A stretch of DNA of 16,539 nucleotides from CAZDET01 sp964504335 (GCA_964504335.1 CAZDET010000091.1:1-16539); one strand, 5' to 3'; positions 1 to 7,846 are shown, counted from the stretch's first letter. Made by a program: numbers and translations. Notes: generated from the letters alone by a model not told the origin.

Positions 1-7
1 CGAGGTT

Positions 8-107
8 GGCAGGTAAGGTGGGTGGGCCGTTTTTTTAATACCCACCCACATGGTGTGTGGCGCCCAGCGCCCAGCAACCGGCCGGAGAGCCGAGGGTCTA
101 AGCTATG
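8..107. repeat. Diverged ~100 bp direct repeat, copy A
   Basis: This segment aligns with 339-437 at a constant offset of 331, falling to 330 near the end. Shared landmarks are GGCAGGT, a G-rich arm, a T-rich spacer, CCCACCCACATGGTGT, an interrupted CCGG-rich part and CTATG. Inside is a hairpin with perfect 9 bp arms, GTGGGTGGG (18-26) and CCCACCCAC (41-49), around a T-rich loop. No T-run follows on either strand, so it is not an obvious intrinsic terminator. A reading frame over 22-327 has no recognisable protein features and its composition looks like chance. The repeat may be a dispersed intergenic element of this genome; only two copies are visible here. Confidence 0.75.
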
Positions 108-338
108 TCCCGCCGGGTGGACTTACTGTCTCCAGTATTTGATGCGCGCGCCCTATTGGAAGGATACAGGTCTTGACTATTATGCTTCAATAGCTTATTT
201 TTTGACTGCATCCATTCCCACCAATCGCTGCTTTGATGCAGCCATCCAATTCAACAAATTGTTTCTTTTGACGGCCGTTGACATTGTCGGTAGTCGCGTG
301 CGGAGTGCACGCTTGGGCTACCTGTAGCCCATAAGGCA
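108..338. other. Gene-free spacer with two small inverted repeats
   Basis: No supported gene is seen between the two repeat copies. Two palindromes stand out. CTGCATC (206-212) and GATGCAG (235-241) form 7 bp arms around a 22 nt loop. GGGCTAC (315-321) and GTAGCCC (324-330) form 7 bp arms around two bases and lie just before repeat copy B. Neither is followed by a clear T-run. Their role is unknown. Confidence 0.5.
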
Positions 339-437
339 GGCAGGTTTGGTGGGCGGGCTATTTTTATTATTCCCACCCACATGGTGTACGGCCGGCCCAG
401 ATCGCCACCGGTTTGGGAGCCGGGAGAGCAATCTATG
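339..437. repeat. Diverged ~100 bp direct repeat, copy B
   Basis: This is the partner of 8-107. Its hairpin arms are GTGGGCGGG (349-357) and CCCACCCAC (372-380). The single arm difference from copy A is a mismatch on the plus strand but a G-U pair when read as minus-strand RNA, which weakly favours a minus-strand transcript. It lies 27 bp beyond the cbpM stop, so it would be in the 3' region of the cbpA-cbpM mRNA. No U-run follows the hairpin, so a role in termination or mRNA stabilisation is only a guess. Confidence 0.75.
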
Positions 438-463
438 CCTCATGTCGGCGCCCGAAAAGGGTT

Positions 464-748
464 TCATTTCCCAGCCTTCAGCAAAAATCCCAGGCGGTCG
501 AGTTCCTGCTGCATCGCCTCCAACCGGCGCCGCATGTGTAGAATGGTATCGATTCCCGCCGGATTGATACCGAGGTCGCGGTGCAATCGGACGGCCGTCT
601 CTAGCTCTTCAATGGCGGGTTCTTCTACACAGGGGCCTTCTTCTAAGTCCTGAATTTCGATGAGGCCATACTCCGCAAACTCCTCGATGATTTCGATATC
701 GATGCGGTGAAAATCCGAGAATTCCCGAATGGTAATATACCGGGCCAT
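464..748 (-). CDS. cbpM: CbpM-like chaperone modulator (MerR-type helical domain)
   Basis: The 94-residue product fits the CbpM family, small cytoplasmic proteins that bind the J domain of CbpA-type DnaJ homologues and restrain co-chaperone and DNA-binding activity. Visible features are an N-terminal winged-helix-like stretch (ITIREFSDFHRID, residues 5-17, then EFAEYGLIEI at 23-32) and a C-terminal helical part with LHRDLGINPAGIDTIL (55-70) followed by a coiled-coil-like segment. This resembles a MerR-type domain without an effector domain, and the length is normal for CbpM. The ATG lies 3 nt beyond the stop of the upstream cbpA gene, so the two are surely co-transcribed and probably translationally coupled. 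The neighbouring DnaJ gene is the strongest support for the call. Confidence 0.87.
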   Translation of the reverse strand: MARYITIREFSDFHRIDIEIIEEFAEYGLIEIQDLEEGPCVEEPAIEELETAVRLHRDLGINPAGIDTILHMRRRLEAMQQELDRLGFLLKAGK

Positions 749-751
749 ACG

Positions 752-1663
752 CTATTTGTTTTGCTTTCGAAGAGCAGCTAGTTGCTCGAATAATTGCCGT
801 TCCTGGTCACTTAGGTAGGTAGGTAGCACTACTTCCAGGGTTACGTACAGGTCGCCCTGCCCGTCTTTTTTATAACGAGGCATTCCTTTTCCCTTCAACC
901 GGAGGACTTTACCATTTTCCGTTTCGGGCGGAATGGTCATTGCCACCCGGCCGCTCAGTGTCCGCACTTCGTGCTTCCCTCCCAGTAGGGCCGTATATAA
1001 GTCGATGCGTTCGGTGGTGTGCAGGTCATCGCCGGTTCGTCGAAAATCGGGGTCGGGTGGGATGTGGAAGGTCAGGTATAAATCCCCTGCTTCTCCTCCC
1101 TGTTTTCCGGGCATTCCCTGGTTGCGGATTCGGATCGTTTGCCCGTCGGCCACCCCGGCGGGAATGGTGAGCCGGATATTTCGACCATCAATGCCCAACA
1201 CCTGTTGCTGATCGGCCAGGGCATCCCGCAGACCAAGTTCCAGAGTTGCTCGCAGGTCCCGCCCTTTGGAGGCCATGGTGCGGTAGTGCCCAAATTCCAC
1301 ATCCTCTCCGAACATTTGCCGGAAGAAATCGGAGAAATCCTGCCCTTCGGTGGTATAGGTATACCCTCCTCCACCAAATCCGCCCGTTTGCTGCCGCTGC
1401 TGCTGCTGCCGGGCTTTTTCAAACGCTTCGGCATGCTCCCAGTCGGCACCGTACTTGTCGTACTTGGCCCGTTTTTCCGGATCGCTCAGCACTTCGTGTG
1501 CTTCGTTTATTTCCTTAAACTTCCGCTCCGCCTCGGCGTCGCCCGGATTGACGTCGGGATGGTACTTGCGGGCCAATTTCCGGTAGGCTTTCTTGATCTG
1601 CGCTTCCGTGGCGTCTTTGGCTATGCCCAATACTTGATAATAGTCAATGTAGGAGGTTGCCAT
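752..1663 (-). CDS. cbpA: CbpA-type DnaJ co-chaperone
   Basis: This 303-residue Hsp40 stimulates DnaK ATPase and delivers clients; CbpA members also bind curved DNA. The J domain spans about residues 5-72 with the HPD motif at 35-37 (KYHPDVNP). A Gln-rich linker (86-92) and a short Gly/Phe region (TGGFGGGG, 93-100) follow. Two C-terminal substrate-binding beta domains run from about 133 to 290 and end in LPTYLSDQERQLFEQL. The four CxxCxGxG zinc-finger motifs of true DnaJ are absent, which makes it a class B protein of normal CbpA length. It is followed 3 nt later by cbpM. The upstream 200 bp are shared with the divergent protease gene; I see no clear TAnnTTTG box or heat-shock operator there. 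Confidence 0.92.
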   Translation of the reverse strand: MATSYIDYYQVLGIAKDATEAQIKKAYRKLARKYHPDVNPGDAEAERKFKEINEAHEVLSDPEKRAKYDKYGADWEHAEAFEKARQQQQRQQTGGFGGGGYTYTTEGQDFSDFFRQMFGEDVEFGHYRTMASKGRDLRATLELGLRDALADQQQVLGIDGRNIRLTIPAGVADGQTIRIRNQGMPGKQGGEAGDLYLTFHIPPDPDFRRTGDDLHTTERIDLYTALLGGKHEVRTLSGRVAMTIPPETENGKVLRLKGKGMPRYKKDGQGDLYVTLEVVLPTYLSDQERQLFEQLAALRKQNK

Positions 1664-1720
1664 GTATTTTGTAGTGTATCTTTATAAGGTTTCGAAGGAG
1701 AAGGAGGTTTACTATTAATA

Positions 1721-1738
1721 GGTGGTGAGGTGGTGAGG
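1721..1738. repeat. Two tandem 9 bp units GGTGGTGAG
   Basis: The 9 bp unit GGTGGTGAG occurs twice in tandem in the 198 bp between cbpA and the protease gene. The reverse complement of nearly the same tract occurs at 16271-16296, next to the second RNA-like element. It may be a dispersed low-complexity repeat; no function is visible. Confidence 0.55.
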
Positions 1739-1861
1739 ATTACAAGACGTCCAAAACCCATTGCCGAAAGGTTAGCGAGCAGACACTGTGGGTACTCTGC
1801 CTGGATTCGTGCCCGAATTTTCTTCAACTTTAGCTACTGCATTAAACAACGAGAGTTGCTC

Positions 1862-3130
1862 ATGACTGCTTTTCGATTTTTTCCCGTTGCCTCAATGTTA
1901 CTGTATCTATTCCTCTTTGTGGGGTCGCCGGCCAGTGCCCAGGAAGACCGCCAGGGGCCTACCATCATTTGTTGGCAGAATACTTATACCGAAGAGGAGA
2001 GTATCCCTCCGACGGCTGCCTTTGTGGAGGGCGAAGCGCAGGTGTTGTCGAGTTTTGTGCTAGACCTCAGCGCGGAGGTACCCCAGGAAGCTATTCCCCC
2101 CATCGAATTTGCCGCCGCCATTTGGGAAACCCGCCTGAGTTCGGTTGTACCGATTCGCGTGGAGGTCTTTTGGGAAGATCAGGGGAATGAAAATATCCTC
2201 GCTTCGGCGGGCCCTACTACCGTTTTTCGGGACTTTGCGGAAGCTCCTTTCGGAAGAACGTGGTATCCGGTAGCTCTAGCCGAATCCCTGACGGGTAGGA
2301 ATCTGAACGACAACGATCCCGATATCACCGTACGAATCAATAGCGAAGCAAATTGGTATTTCGGTACAGACGGGCGCGTGCCCTTCAATCAAATCGACCT
2401 GGCATCTGTCCTCCTGCACGAGTTGGGGCACGGCCTGGGTTTTTTGGCATCCTCCGATACCTTGCTCACGACGGACACCCTATTGGGCAGCCTGGGGCTA
2501 GCCGATTTCCCCTTGATCTACGACCGCTTCCTGGAATCTCAATCCGGGCTCCCCTTAATCGACGAAACCCTCTTTTCGAACCCATCCGTCGAGCTATTCT
2601 CGGAATTTACCAGTGACGATTTATTTTTTGGAAGCGATCTGACCACGGACCTCAACGGAGGCTTGCGCGTGGTATTATTCGCCCCCTCCGTCTTTGATCC
2701 CGGCAGCAGCATCAGTCATCTCGACGAATTCACCTATCCGGCCGGATCGGAAAATGCCCTGATGACTCCCCGAATCAGCCGCCGGGAATCTACTCATGAT
2801 CCCGGCCCCCTGACGCTAGGGGTCATGGCGGCCATGGGTTGGGAGGCACAGTTCGAGGTTACCTCTACCCGGGAGCAAGTTGTAGGGCGGCTGAAGGTAT
2901 TCCCTAATCCAGCGCGCGAGGCGCTCTTTGTCGAATGGCCCGAAACTGTACTTGGTGCTTCACAGGTAGAGTTACGCATTACGGATGTAAACGGTGCGTC
3001 GGTTTTCCACCGTCAGTTGGCGGCTGACCGTCAGTCGATCGCCCTTCCGGTGCTACCGGCGGGCTATTACACCTTATCGCTCCGGCATGAAGGCCAATTG
3101 TACGTAACCCCTCTGACCATTGTCCCGTAA
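1862..3130 (+). CDS. Secreted HExxH metalloprotease-like protein with T9SS sorting domain
   Basis: I chose the ATG at 1862 (422 residues) because it is followed directly by a signal peptide: MTAFRF, a hydrophobic core, then SPASAQ with likely cleavage near residue 26. The frame is open upstream to 1730, but those 44 residues look non-coding. The mature part has VLLHELGHGLGFLAS, with zinc-binding His186 and His190 and catalytic Glu187. The usual third metzincin ligand (HExxHxxGxxH) is Ala196 here. A later SSISHLDE (His296) and ALMTP (Met301) could supply a distant third ligand and Met-turn, as in leishmanolysin-type enzymes; that is an inference. Residues about 343-422 (VFPNPAREALFVEWP... to the end) form a type A T9SS C-terminal sorting domain, so the protein is probably exported to the cell surface or medium. 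Substrate unknown. Confidence 0.82.
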   Translation: MTAFRFFPVASMLLYLFLFVGSPASAQEDRQGPTIICWQNTYTEEESIPPTAAFVEGEAQVLSSFVLDLSAEVPQEAIPPIEFAAAIWETRLSSVVPIRVEVFWEDQGNENILASAGPTTVFRDFAEAPFGRTWYPVALAESLTGRNLNDNDPDITVRINSEANWYFGTDGRVPFNQIDLASVLLHELGHGLGFLASSDTLLTTDTLLGSLGLADFPLIYDRFLESQSGLPLIDETLFSNPSVELFSEFTSDDLFFGSDLTTDLNGGLRVVLFAPSVFDPGSSISHLDEFTYPAGSENALMTPRISRRESTHDPGPLTLGVMAAMGWEAQFEVTSTREQVVGRLKVFPNPAREALFVEWPETVLGASQVELRITDVNGASVFHRQLAADRQSIALPVLPAGYYTLSLRHEGQLYVTPLTIVP

Positions 3131-3157
3131 CGGGCGGGGCTGTCTTGAAGAATAGTC

Positions 3158-3206
3158 GATTGGGCCGATGAATCCTTGGATTCGTCCAAATCTGATCTAA
3201 GATCAG
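3158..3206. promoter_or_regulatory. Two consecutive hairpins before clpB
   Basis: GAATCC (3170-3175) and GGATTC (3178-3183) form a perfect inner stem. It extends imperfectly outward (GATTGGGCCGAT from 3158 against GTCCAAATC to 3192). A second inverted repeat, CTGATC (3192-3197) and GATCAG (3201-3206), follows at once. No T-run follows either, so they are poor intrinsic terminators. They lie between the protease stop and the likely clpB promoter and could be 3' structures of the protease mRNA or a repressor site. They do not match the CIRCE (HrcA) consensus. Confidence 0.45.
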
Positions 3207-3217
3207 GTGTGGAATGT

Positions 3218-3225
3218 TATATTTA
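3218..3225 (+). promoter_or_regulatory. clpB: Possible -7 box of the clpB promoter
   Basis: TATATTTA matches the Bacteroidota -7 consensus TAnnTTTG except for the last base and lies 25 bp before the clpB ATG, which would give a short leader. No convincing -33 TTTG element is seen at normal spacing, so this is weak. Confidence 0.35.
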
Positions 3226-3249
3226 AACCAGTTCGACAAGTAATAATAT

Positions 3250-6021
3250 ATGACGTACGACAACTTCACCACCCGAGCGCAGGAGTGCATTGTAAAGGCC
3301 CAACATATCGCCTCCGGATTAGAACAACAACAAGTAGATACCACCCACCTACTGAAAGGGATTCTGGAAGTAGACGAAAGCGTAGCGGCTTTTATTCTCA
3401 GTAAAGTCGGAGTCGATGTGTCGAAGCTCAAGCAGGAACTCGATCGCGCCGTGCGGACCTATCCGCGTGTATCGGGGAGCGAGAAGCAGTACCTGACCGA
3501 CGACGCCAACCGCGCCCTGAGCCGGGCGAAGAAGATGCTTCCCGAATTCGGCGACGAATACATTTCCGTCGAATTGATGCTGCTCGGCATCGTGCAGGGC
3601 ACCACCGATAAGGGGGCTAAAACCCTGAAGGCACTGGGAGCCGAGCAAAAAGCGATCCGAGCGGCCATCGAAGAATTGCGCAAGGGGAAAAAGGTCACCG
3701 ATCAGAATGCAGAAGATGGCTACCAGGCCCTGACCAAGTACGCCATCAACCTCAACGAGCGTGCCGAAACGGGCAAGCTTGACCCCATCGTCGGCCGCGA
3801 CGAGGAGATCCGCCGTGTGTTGCACATCCTCTCGCGTCGCAAGAAAAACAACCCCATCCTGGTGGGCGAACCCGGCGTAGGGAAAACGGCCATCGTAGAG
3901 GGCATTGCCTGGCGAATCGTCAAGGGGGATGTACCCGAAAATCTCTCTACCAAGCAAATCTTTTTGTTGGATATCGCCGGTCTGATCGCGGGTGCCAAAT
4001 ACAAGGGTGAATTCGAAGAACGCCTCAAAGGGGTTATCCGCGAAGTGACGGAATCCGATGGGCAGATCATCTTATTTATCGATGAGATCCACACGCTCAT
4101 CGGGGCCGGAGGCGGCAATGGTGCAATGGACGCAGCCAACATCCTCAAGCCCGCCCTGGCCAGAGGTGAATTGCGCACCATCGGTGCTACTACCCTCGAC
4201 GAATACCAGAAGTATTTCGAAAAAGACAAGGCGCTCGTGCGGCGATTCCAGACGGTCCTTATCAACGAGCCCAGTGTAGAGGATACCATATCGATTCTCC
4301 GCGGCTTACAGGAACGCTACGAAGTGTATCACAAGATCGAAATCCTGGATGAGGCCCTGGTTGCCGCCGCTGAGTTAAGCGACCGCTATATCAGCGATCG
4401 CCACCTTCCGGATAAGGCCATCGACCTGATGGATGAAGCCGCCGCCCGCCTGCGCCTGGAGCTGGACAGTGTCCCGGAAGAAGTCGACGAGTGGAACCGC
4501 CGCGTACGCCAACTCGAGATCGAACGGGAAGCCATCAAACGCGAGCGCGGAAACGAAGCGAAGCTCCGGGGCATCAACGAGCAAATCGCCAACGCCAAAC
4601 AACGCCGCGACGGCCTGCGCGCCCGCTGGCAAAACGAGAAGGAACTGGTAGATGAAGCCCAACGCATCAAGTCGCGCATGGAGGAACTGGAGCTCGCCGC
4701 CGAACGCGCGGAGCGCAACAGCGACTTCGAGCTGGTAGCCCGCATCCGGTATGGCGAATTGCAGGATCTGCAAAAAGACCTCGAAGACGCCGAAGCCGAC
4801 CTAGGACAACTTGACGACGAAAAGCGCTTCACCAATGAGGCCGTCACCGCCAACGATGTAGCAGAGGTGGTTTCCCGCTGGACGGGCATCCCCGTAACAC
4901 GCATGCTCCAGAGCGAGCGCGAAAAGTTGCTCAAACTCGAAGATGAACTGCATCAACGGGTCATCGGGCAGGACGAAGCGGTACAAGCCGTCTCCGATGC
5001 CGTGCGGCGTAGCCGTGCCGGCCTGCAGGATGAGGACCGCCCGATTGGGTCCTTCATCTTCCTCGGCCCCACTGGGGTGGGCAAAACCGAGTTGGGAAAG
5101 GCCCTGGCCGAGGTGCTCTTCGATGATGAGAAGGCCATCACTCGCATTGATATGAGCGAATACCAGGAGCGACATGCCGTCAGCCGGCTGGTCGGGGCAC
5201 CTCCCGGATATGTGGGCTACGACGAAGGCGGACAACTGACCGAGGCCGTACGCCGCCGCCCCTACTCCATTGTCTTGCTCGACGAAATCGAAAAGGCCCA
5301 TCCCGACACCTTCAACATCCTGCTACAAGTACTCGACGACGGGCGCCTGACCGATAACCGCGGCCGCGTCGCCGACTTCAAGAATACTATCATTATCATG
5401 ACCTCCAACACCGGCTCGGATACCATCCTCGAAAACTTCGAGGACTTGGAGGCTGTCGGCGACGAGCACCGCGAAGATATTCTGCGCACCACCAAAGAGG
5501 AAGTATTCGATTTGCTCAAGGAAAACATGCGTCCGGAATTCCTCAACCGCATCGACGAGCGGATCATGTTTCTGCCATTAACAAAAGACGAGATCAAGCA
5601 AATTCTCGGTTTGCTGCTCCGGCGCACGGAAAAAATGCTGGAACGCCAGGGCATGTCGATTGAATTGAACGACGCCACCAAAGACTGGTTAGCCAATCGC
5701 GGTTATGATCCACAATTTGGTGCCCGCCCAATGAAGCGGGTGTTGCAGCAGGACCTGATCGACGAATTATCAAAGGATATCATTTCCGGCAAATTCAAAG
5801 ATGGCGACCAAATACACGTAGACGTGCAGAATAACCGCCTCGTATTCAGCAAAAGTGCTCACCCAGCTTCTACGTCCACAGCAGAAGCAAAGGAGGCCGA
5901 AGCCGCCAAAGAGGCTCAGGCTGCGATCCAGGAGCGGCAGCGCAAGCGCCAGATCGAGGAACTGGAAAAGGCCACCAAAGATTTGCTGGATACCGTGAAG
6001 GATATTGAGGAAGGGGGGTAG
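3250..6021 (+). CDS. clpB: ClpB/Hsp104 disaggregase with C-terminal extension
   Basis: This 923-residue AAA+ chaperone threads aggregated proteins through its hexameric pore together with DnaK/DnaJ. In order: Clp N-domain (about 1-145); first AAA module with Walker A GEPGVGKT (206-213), pore-loop YKGEF (251-255), Walker B ILFIDE (274-279) and arginine fingers RR (331-332); a full coiled-coil middle domain (about 405-530), which separates ClpB from ClpC/ClpA; second AAA module with Walker A GPTGVGKT (606-613), pore-loop GYVGY (653-657), Walker B IVLLDE (674-679) and sensor-2 GAR (824-826). The standard protein would end near residue 868 (NNRLVFSKS). The remaining ~55 residues form an Ala/Glu/Lys-rich, probably helical tail. 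The gene stands alone; the next gene converges on it. Confidence 0.97.
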   Translation: MTYDNFTTRAQECIVKAQHIASGLEQQQVDTTHLLKGILEVDESVAAFILSKVGVDVSKLKQELDRAVRTYPRVSGSEKQYLTDDANRALSRAKKMLPEFGDEYISVELMLLGIVQGTTDKGAKTLKALGAEQKAIRAAIEELRKGKKVTDQNAEDGYQALTKYAINLNERAETGKLDPIVGRDEEIRRVLHILSRRKKNNPILVGEPGVGKTAIVEGIAWRIVKGDVPENLSTKQIFLLDIAGLIAGAKYKGEFEERLKGVIREVTESDGQIILFIDEIHTLIGAGGGNGAMDAANILKPALARGELRTIGATTLDEYQKYFEKDKALVRRFQTVLINEPSVEDTISILRGLQERYEVYHKIEILDEALVAAAELSDRYISDRHLPDKAIDLMDEAAARLRLELDSVPEEVDEWNRRVRQLEIEREAIKRERGNEAKLRGINEQIANAKQRRDGLRARWQNEKELVDEAQRIKSRMEELELAAERAERNSDFELVARIRYGELQDLQKDLEDAEADLGQLDDEKRFTNEAVTANDVAEVVSRWTGIPVTRMLQSEREKLLKLEDELHQRVIGQDEAVQAVSDAVRRSRAGLQDEDRPIGSFIFLGPTGVGKTELGKALAEVLFDDEKAITRIDMSEYQERHAVSRLVGAPPGYVGYDEGGQLTEAVRRRPYSIVLLDEIEKAHPDTFNILLQVLDDGRLTDNRGRVADFKNTIIIMTSNTGSDTILENFEDLEAVGDEHREDILRTTKEEVFDLLKENMRPEFLNRIDERIMFLPLTKDEIKQILGLLLRRTEKMLERQGMSIELNDATKDWLANRGYDPQFGARPMKRVLQQDLIDELSKDIISGKFKDGDQIHVDVQNNRLVFSKSAHPASTSTAEAKEAEAAKEAQAAIQERQRKRQIEELEKATKDLLDTVKDIEEGG

Positions 6022-6067
6022 GTTTTAGATTTTTAGACCTTTAGGTTTTAGAATTTTACCGGAGACT
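6022..6067. other. Convergent intergenic region clpB / duplicated-domain gene
   Basis: This short A/T-rich stretch has repeated TTTTAGA-like units and a weak hairpin around ACCTTTAGGT followed by TTTTAG. It may terminate transcription from either side, but no strong intrinsic terminator is visible. Confidence 0.35.
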
Positions 6068-7069
6068 TTATTTAAAGTTCGGCCCGTCGACGTAGTTGTA
6101 GGCATCCTCGGTGCCGTCACGAGGAACGAGGATCCAGAAATAGTCATCGGTGAAGTCGAATAACTCGAGGATGAGTATCCAGTTTTCCCGGAGCACTTCG
6201 CCCCAGCGGGGGGTACCGTAGTCGCGGCCAAGCGCTTCTTCATCGGCTCCTTCGTAGTAGAAAATCAGTTTGCCCATTTCAATGCCGGCCCGAATTCGGT
6301 CGATGATATAGTCGCTGATCGGGTCAACGACGCTTTCGAGACCGTACACATTTTGCAGCATGTACCGGAAGGAATGCTCCGCGTCGTATTCGATCAGGCT
6401 GCGCAACTGCCGGCGCAGTGCATCGAGGAACGATAAGCGGTTGGGCAATTCCAGTTGTTGTTTGAGCAATTCCTCGCGATTTACTTCAAATTGTAGGCCG
6501 GGCAACCCATATTCTCGTTTGAGGACGTGTGGCACCGCCTGAACTACGCTCGATTCATTGCTGATCGGCTCCACGCGATCGAGGAACCACCCGCGAGCCT
6601 GGTCGGTCCAGCGGAAGTTCTCCAGAGCATATTGAATGCTGCGCTCCTCCTCGATCGTAACATCGCCGAAGTCGATAATGGAATCCACCAGAAATTCCGC
6701 ATCTTCCTGGGAGATCCGCCCATCGCCTTGTCCCTGCGTCAACTCTTCGACTTTTTCCAGAAAGCGGCGATCGTAGCGCAGCCCATCGATTACCTTGTAG
6801 TAGCTGCTGATTTCCGGGCGTGGTTTGGCGCGTTCTTCTTCAAACCATTGACGGGCCGCCTCGGTCCAGTTGAAATTTTCCAGGATGTAATCGAGCGTTT
6901 GGTCTTCGATCTCGGTGATCCGCCCGCCATCCAGGGCCAGCCGCCAGAGGTGCTGAGCATCGGCTTTGGAAATACGGTTGTCGTTTTGCCCGCGTACGCG
7001 AAAACGAGCATTCGAAATCAGGGAGCCGTCGTAGCGCTCGCCGTCGATAAAGAGGTAGTAGTAAGACAT
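6068..7069 (-). CDS. Protein with a tandemly duplicated, EF-hand-like ~77-residue domain; function unknown
   Basis: I do not recognise a named family for this 333-residue protein. Its first half is an internal duplication: residues 4-78 and 90-166 share YY..IDG.RYD, GQ.D.RIS..DA, D.G..T..E...., Y.LENF.WT, AR.WF. The segments GQNDNRISKADA (27-38) and GQGDGRISQEDA (113-124) look like short EF-hand-type loops, but the spacing is not canonical and calcium binding is unproven. Single-domain proteins with this IDG-YD/GDGRIS pattern occur in various bacteria (from memory, not checked). The second half (about 195-333) is acidic and aromatic-rich and shows no motif I know. There is no signal peptide or membrane segment. 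It starts 42 bp after the GT2 gene on the same strand, so it is probably the last gene of that operon. Confidence 0.8.
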   Translation of the reverse strand: MSYYYLFIDGERYDGSLISNARFRVRGQNDNRISKADAQHLWRLALDGGRITEIEDQTLDYILENFNWTEAARQWFEEERAKPRPEISSYYKVIDGLRYDRRFLEKVEELTQGQGDGRISQEDAEFLVDSIIDFGDVTIEEERSIQYALENFRWTDQARGWFLDRVEPISNESSVVQAVPHVLKREYGLPGLQFEVNREELLKQQLELPNRLSFLDALRRQLRSLIEYDAEHSFRYMLQNVYGLESVVDPISDYIIDRIRAGIEMGKLIFYYEGADEEALGRDYGTPRWGEVLRENWILILELFDFTDDYFWILVPRDGTEDAYNYVDGPNFK

Positions 7070-7111
7070 GGGGAAAGTGATTTTCTACATAATAGTAAGG
7101 AAAAATCAGCG

Positions 7112-7846
7112 CTATCGCCGAAATACCCCGTACTTCAAAATGCAGTAGATTGCCCGAAACCCATCTTTCCAATTGATTTTCTTTCCCTCTTCGTAGGTGC
7201 GGCCGTAGTAGGAGATACCCACCTCGTAAATGCGGACCCGCGGCACGCGGGAGGCTTTGATCGTCACCTCGGGCTCGAAGCCGAAGCGCTGTTCGTAGAG
7301 GTCCAAATCCTGAATTATTTCCCGGCGAAAGAGCTTGTAGCAAGTCTCCATATCCGTCAGGTTTAGGTTGGTGACCATATTGCACAGGAAAGTCAAAAAC
7401 TTGTTGCCGATAGAGTGCCAGAAGAAAAGGATGCGGTGCGGCTTGCCTCCCATGAACCGCGAGCCGTAGACTACGTCGGCGAACCCCTCTAAAGCGGGGC
7501 GCAGCAACAAATCGTACTCCCGGGGATCGTATTCGAGATCGGCATCCTGAATGATGATGAAGTCGCCCGTTGCTTGTGTAATACCGGTGTGCAGCGCGGC
7601 TCCTTTTCCCCGGTTGACTTCGTGCTCGTAGTAGGCCATCGGAAAGTCCGGATGGCGCTCCTGATAGCGCCGGATGCTGCCGGCCGTATCATCGGTAGAG
7701 CAATCATTGATGACAATGACCTGCTTGCGCGTGCCGTTCAGCAGGGGCGTTTGCCGGACCTTATCGAGAATGCGGTCGATGGTACGGGCCTCGTTGTAGG
7801 CCGGAATCACGATGGAGAGTGTGGCGGGCGAATCAGTGGACTGCAT
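7112..7846 (-). CDS. GT2 family glycosyltransferase (polyprenyl-phosphate sugar synthase type)
   Basis: A 244-residue GT-A fold enzyme resembling dolichol/undecaprenol-phosphate mannosyl- or glucosyltransferases, which transfer a sugar from a nucleotide donor to a lipid phosphate at the inner face of the membrane. Evidence: N-terminal LSIVIPAYNE, VINDCSTDDT, NRGKGAALHTGI, the metal-binding DAD (about residues 101-103) in QDADLEYDP, the acceptor-side TDMETCYKLFRRE and GFEPEVTIK, and the C-terminal YYGRTYEEGKKINWKDG. No C-terminal membrane helices are present. I prefer the ATG at 7846 over a TTG one codon earlier. The start overlaps the end of the upstream GT-C gene by 14 bp, so the two are translationally coupled. 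A natural model is that this enzyme makes the lipid-linked sugar used by that membrane transferase. Confidence 0.88.
   Translation of the reverse strand: MQSTDSPATLSIVIPAYNEARTIDRILDKVRQTPLLNGTRKQVIVINDCSTDDTAGSIRRYQERHPDFPMAYYEHEVNRGKGAALHTGITQATGDFIIIQDADLEYDPREYDLLLRPALEGFADVVYGSRFMGGKPHRILFFWHSIGNKFLTFLCNMVTNLNLTDMETCYKLFRREIIQDLDLYEQRFGFEPEVTIKASRVPRVRIYEVGISYYGRTYEEGKKINWKDGFRAIYCILKYGVFRR

Noticed and set aside
18..49. Intrinsic terminator at the repeat hairpin
   Set aside because: The T-run is in the loop, not after the stem, on either strand.
22..653. Overlapping plus-strand reading frames of 73-101 codons at the window start
   Set aside because: They run over the repeats and the reverse strand of cbpM, have no family-like sequence, and have chance-like composition.
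1730..1861. Longer start for the secreted protease (466 residues)
   Set aside because: The extra 44 residues are Arg-rich and would place the signal peptide internally; the ATG at 1862 puts it at the N-terminus.
3131..3249. CIRCE/HrcA operator before clpB
   Set aside because: The inverted repeats present do not match TTAGCACTC-N9-GAGTGCTAA.
6527..7366. 279-codon plus-strand frame
   Set aside because: It lies antisense to the duplicated-domain protein and the GT2 gene, both of which have clear internal repeats or motifs, so it is a shadow frame.
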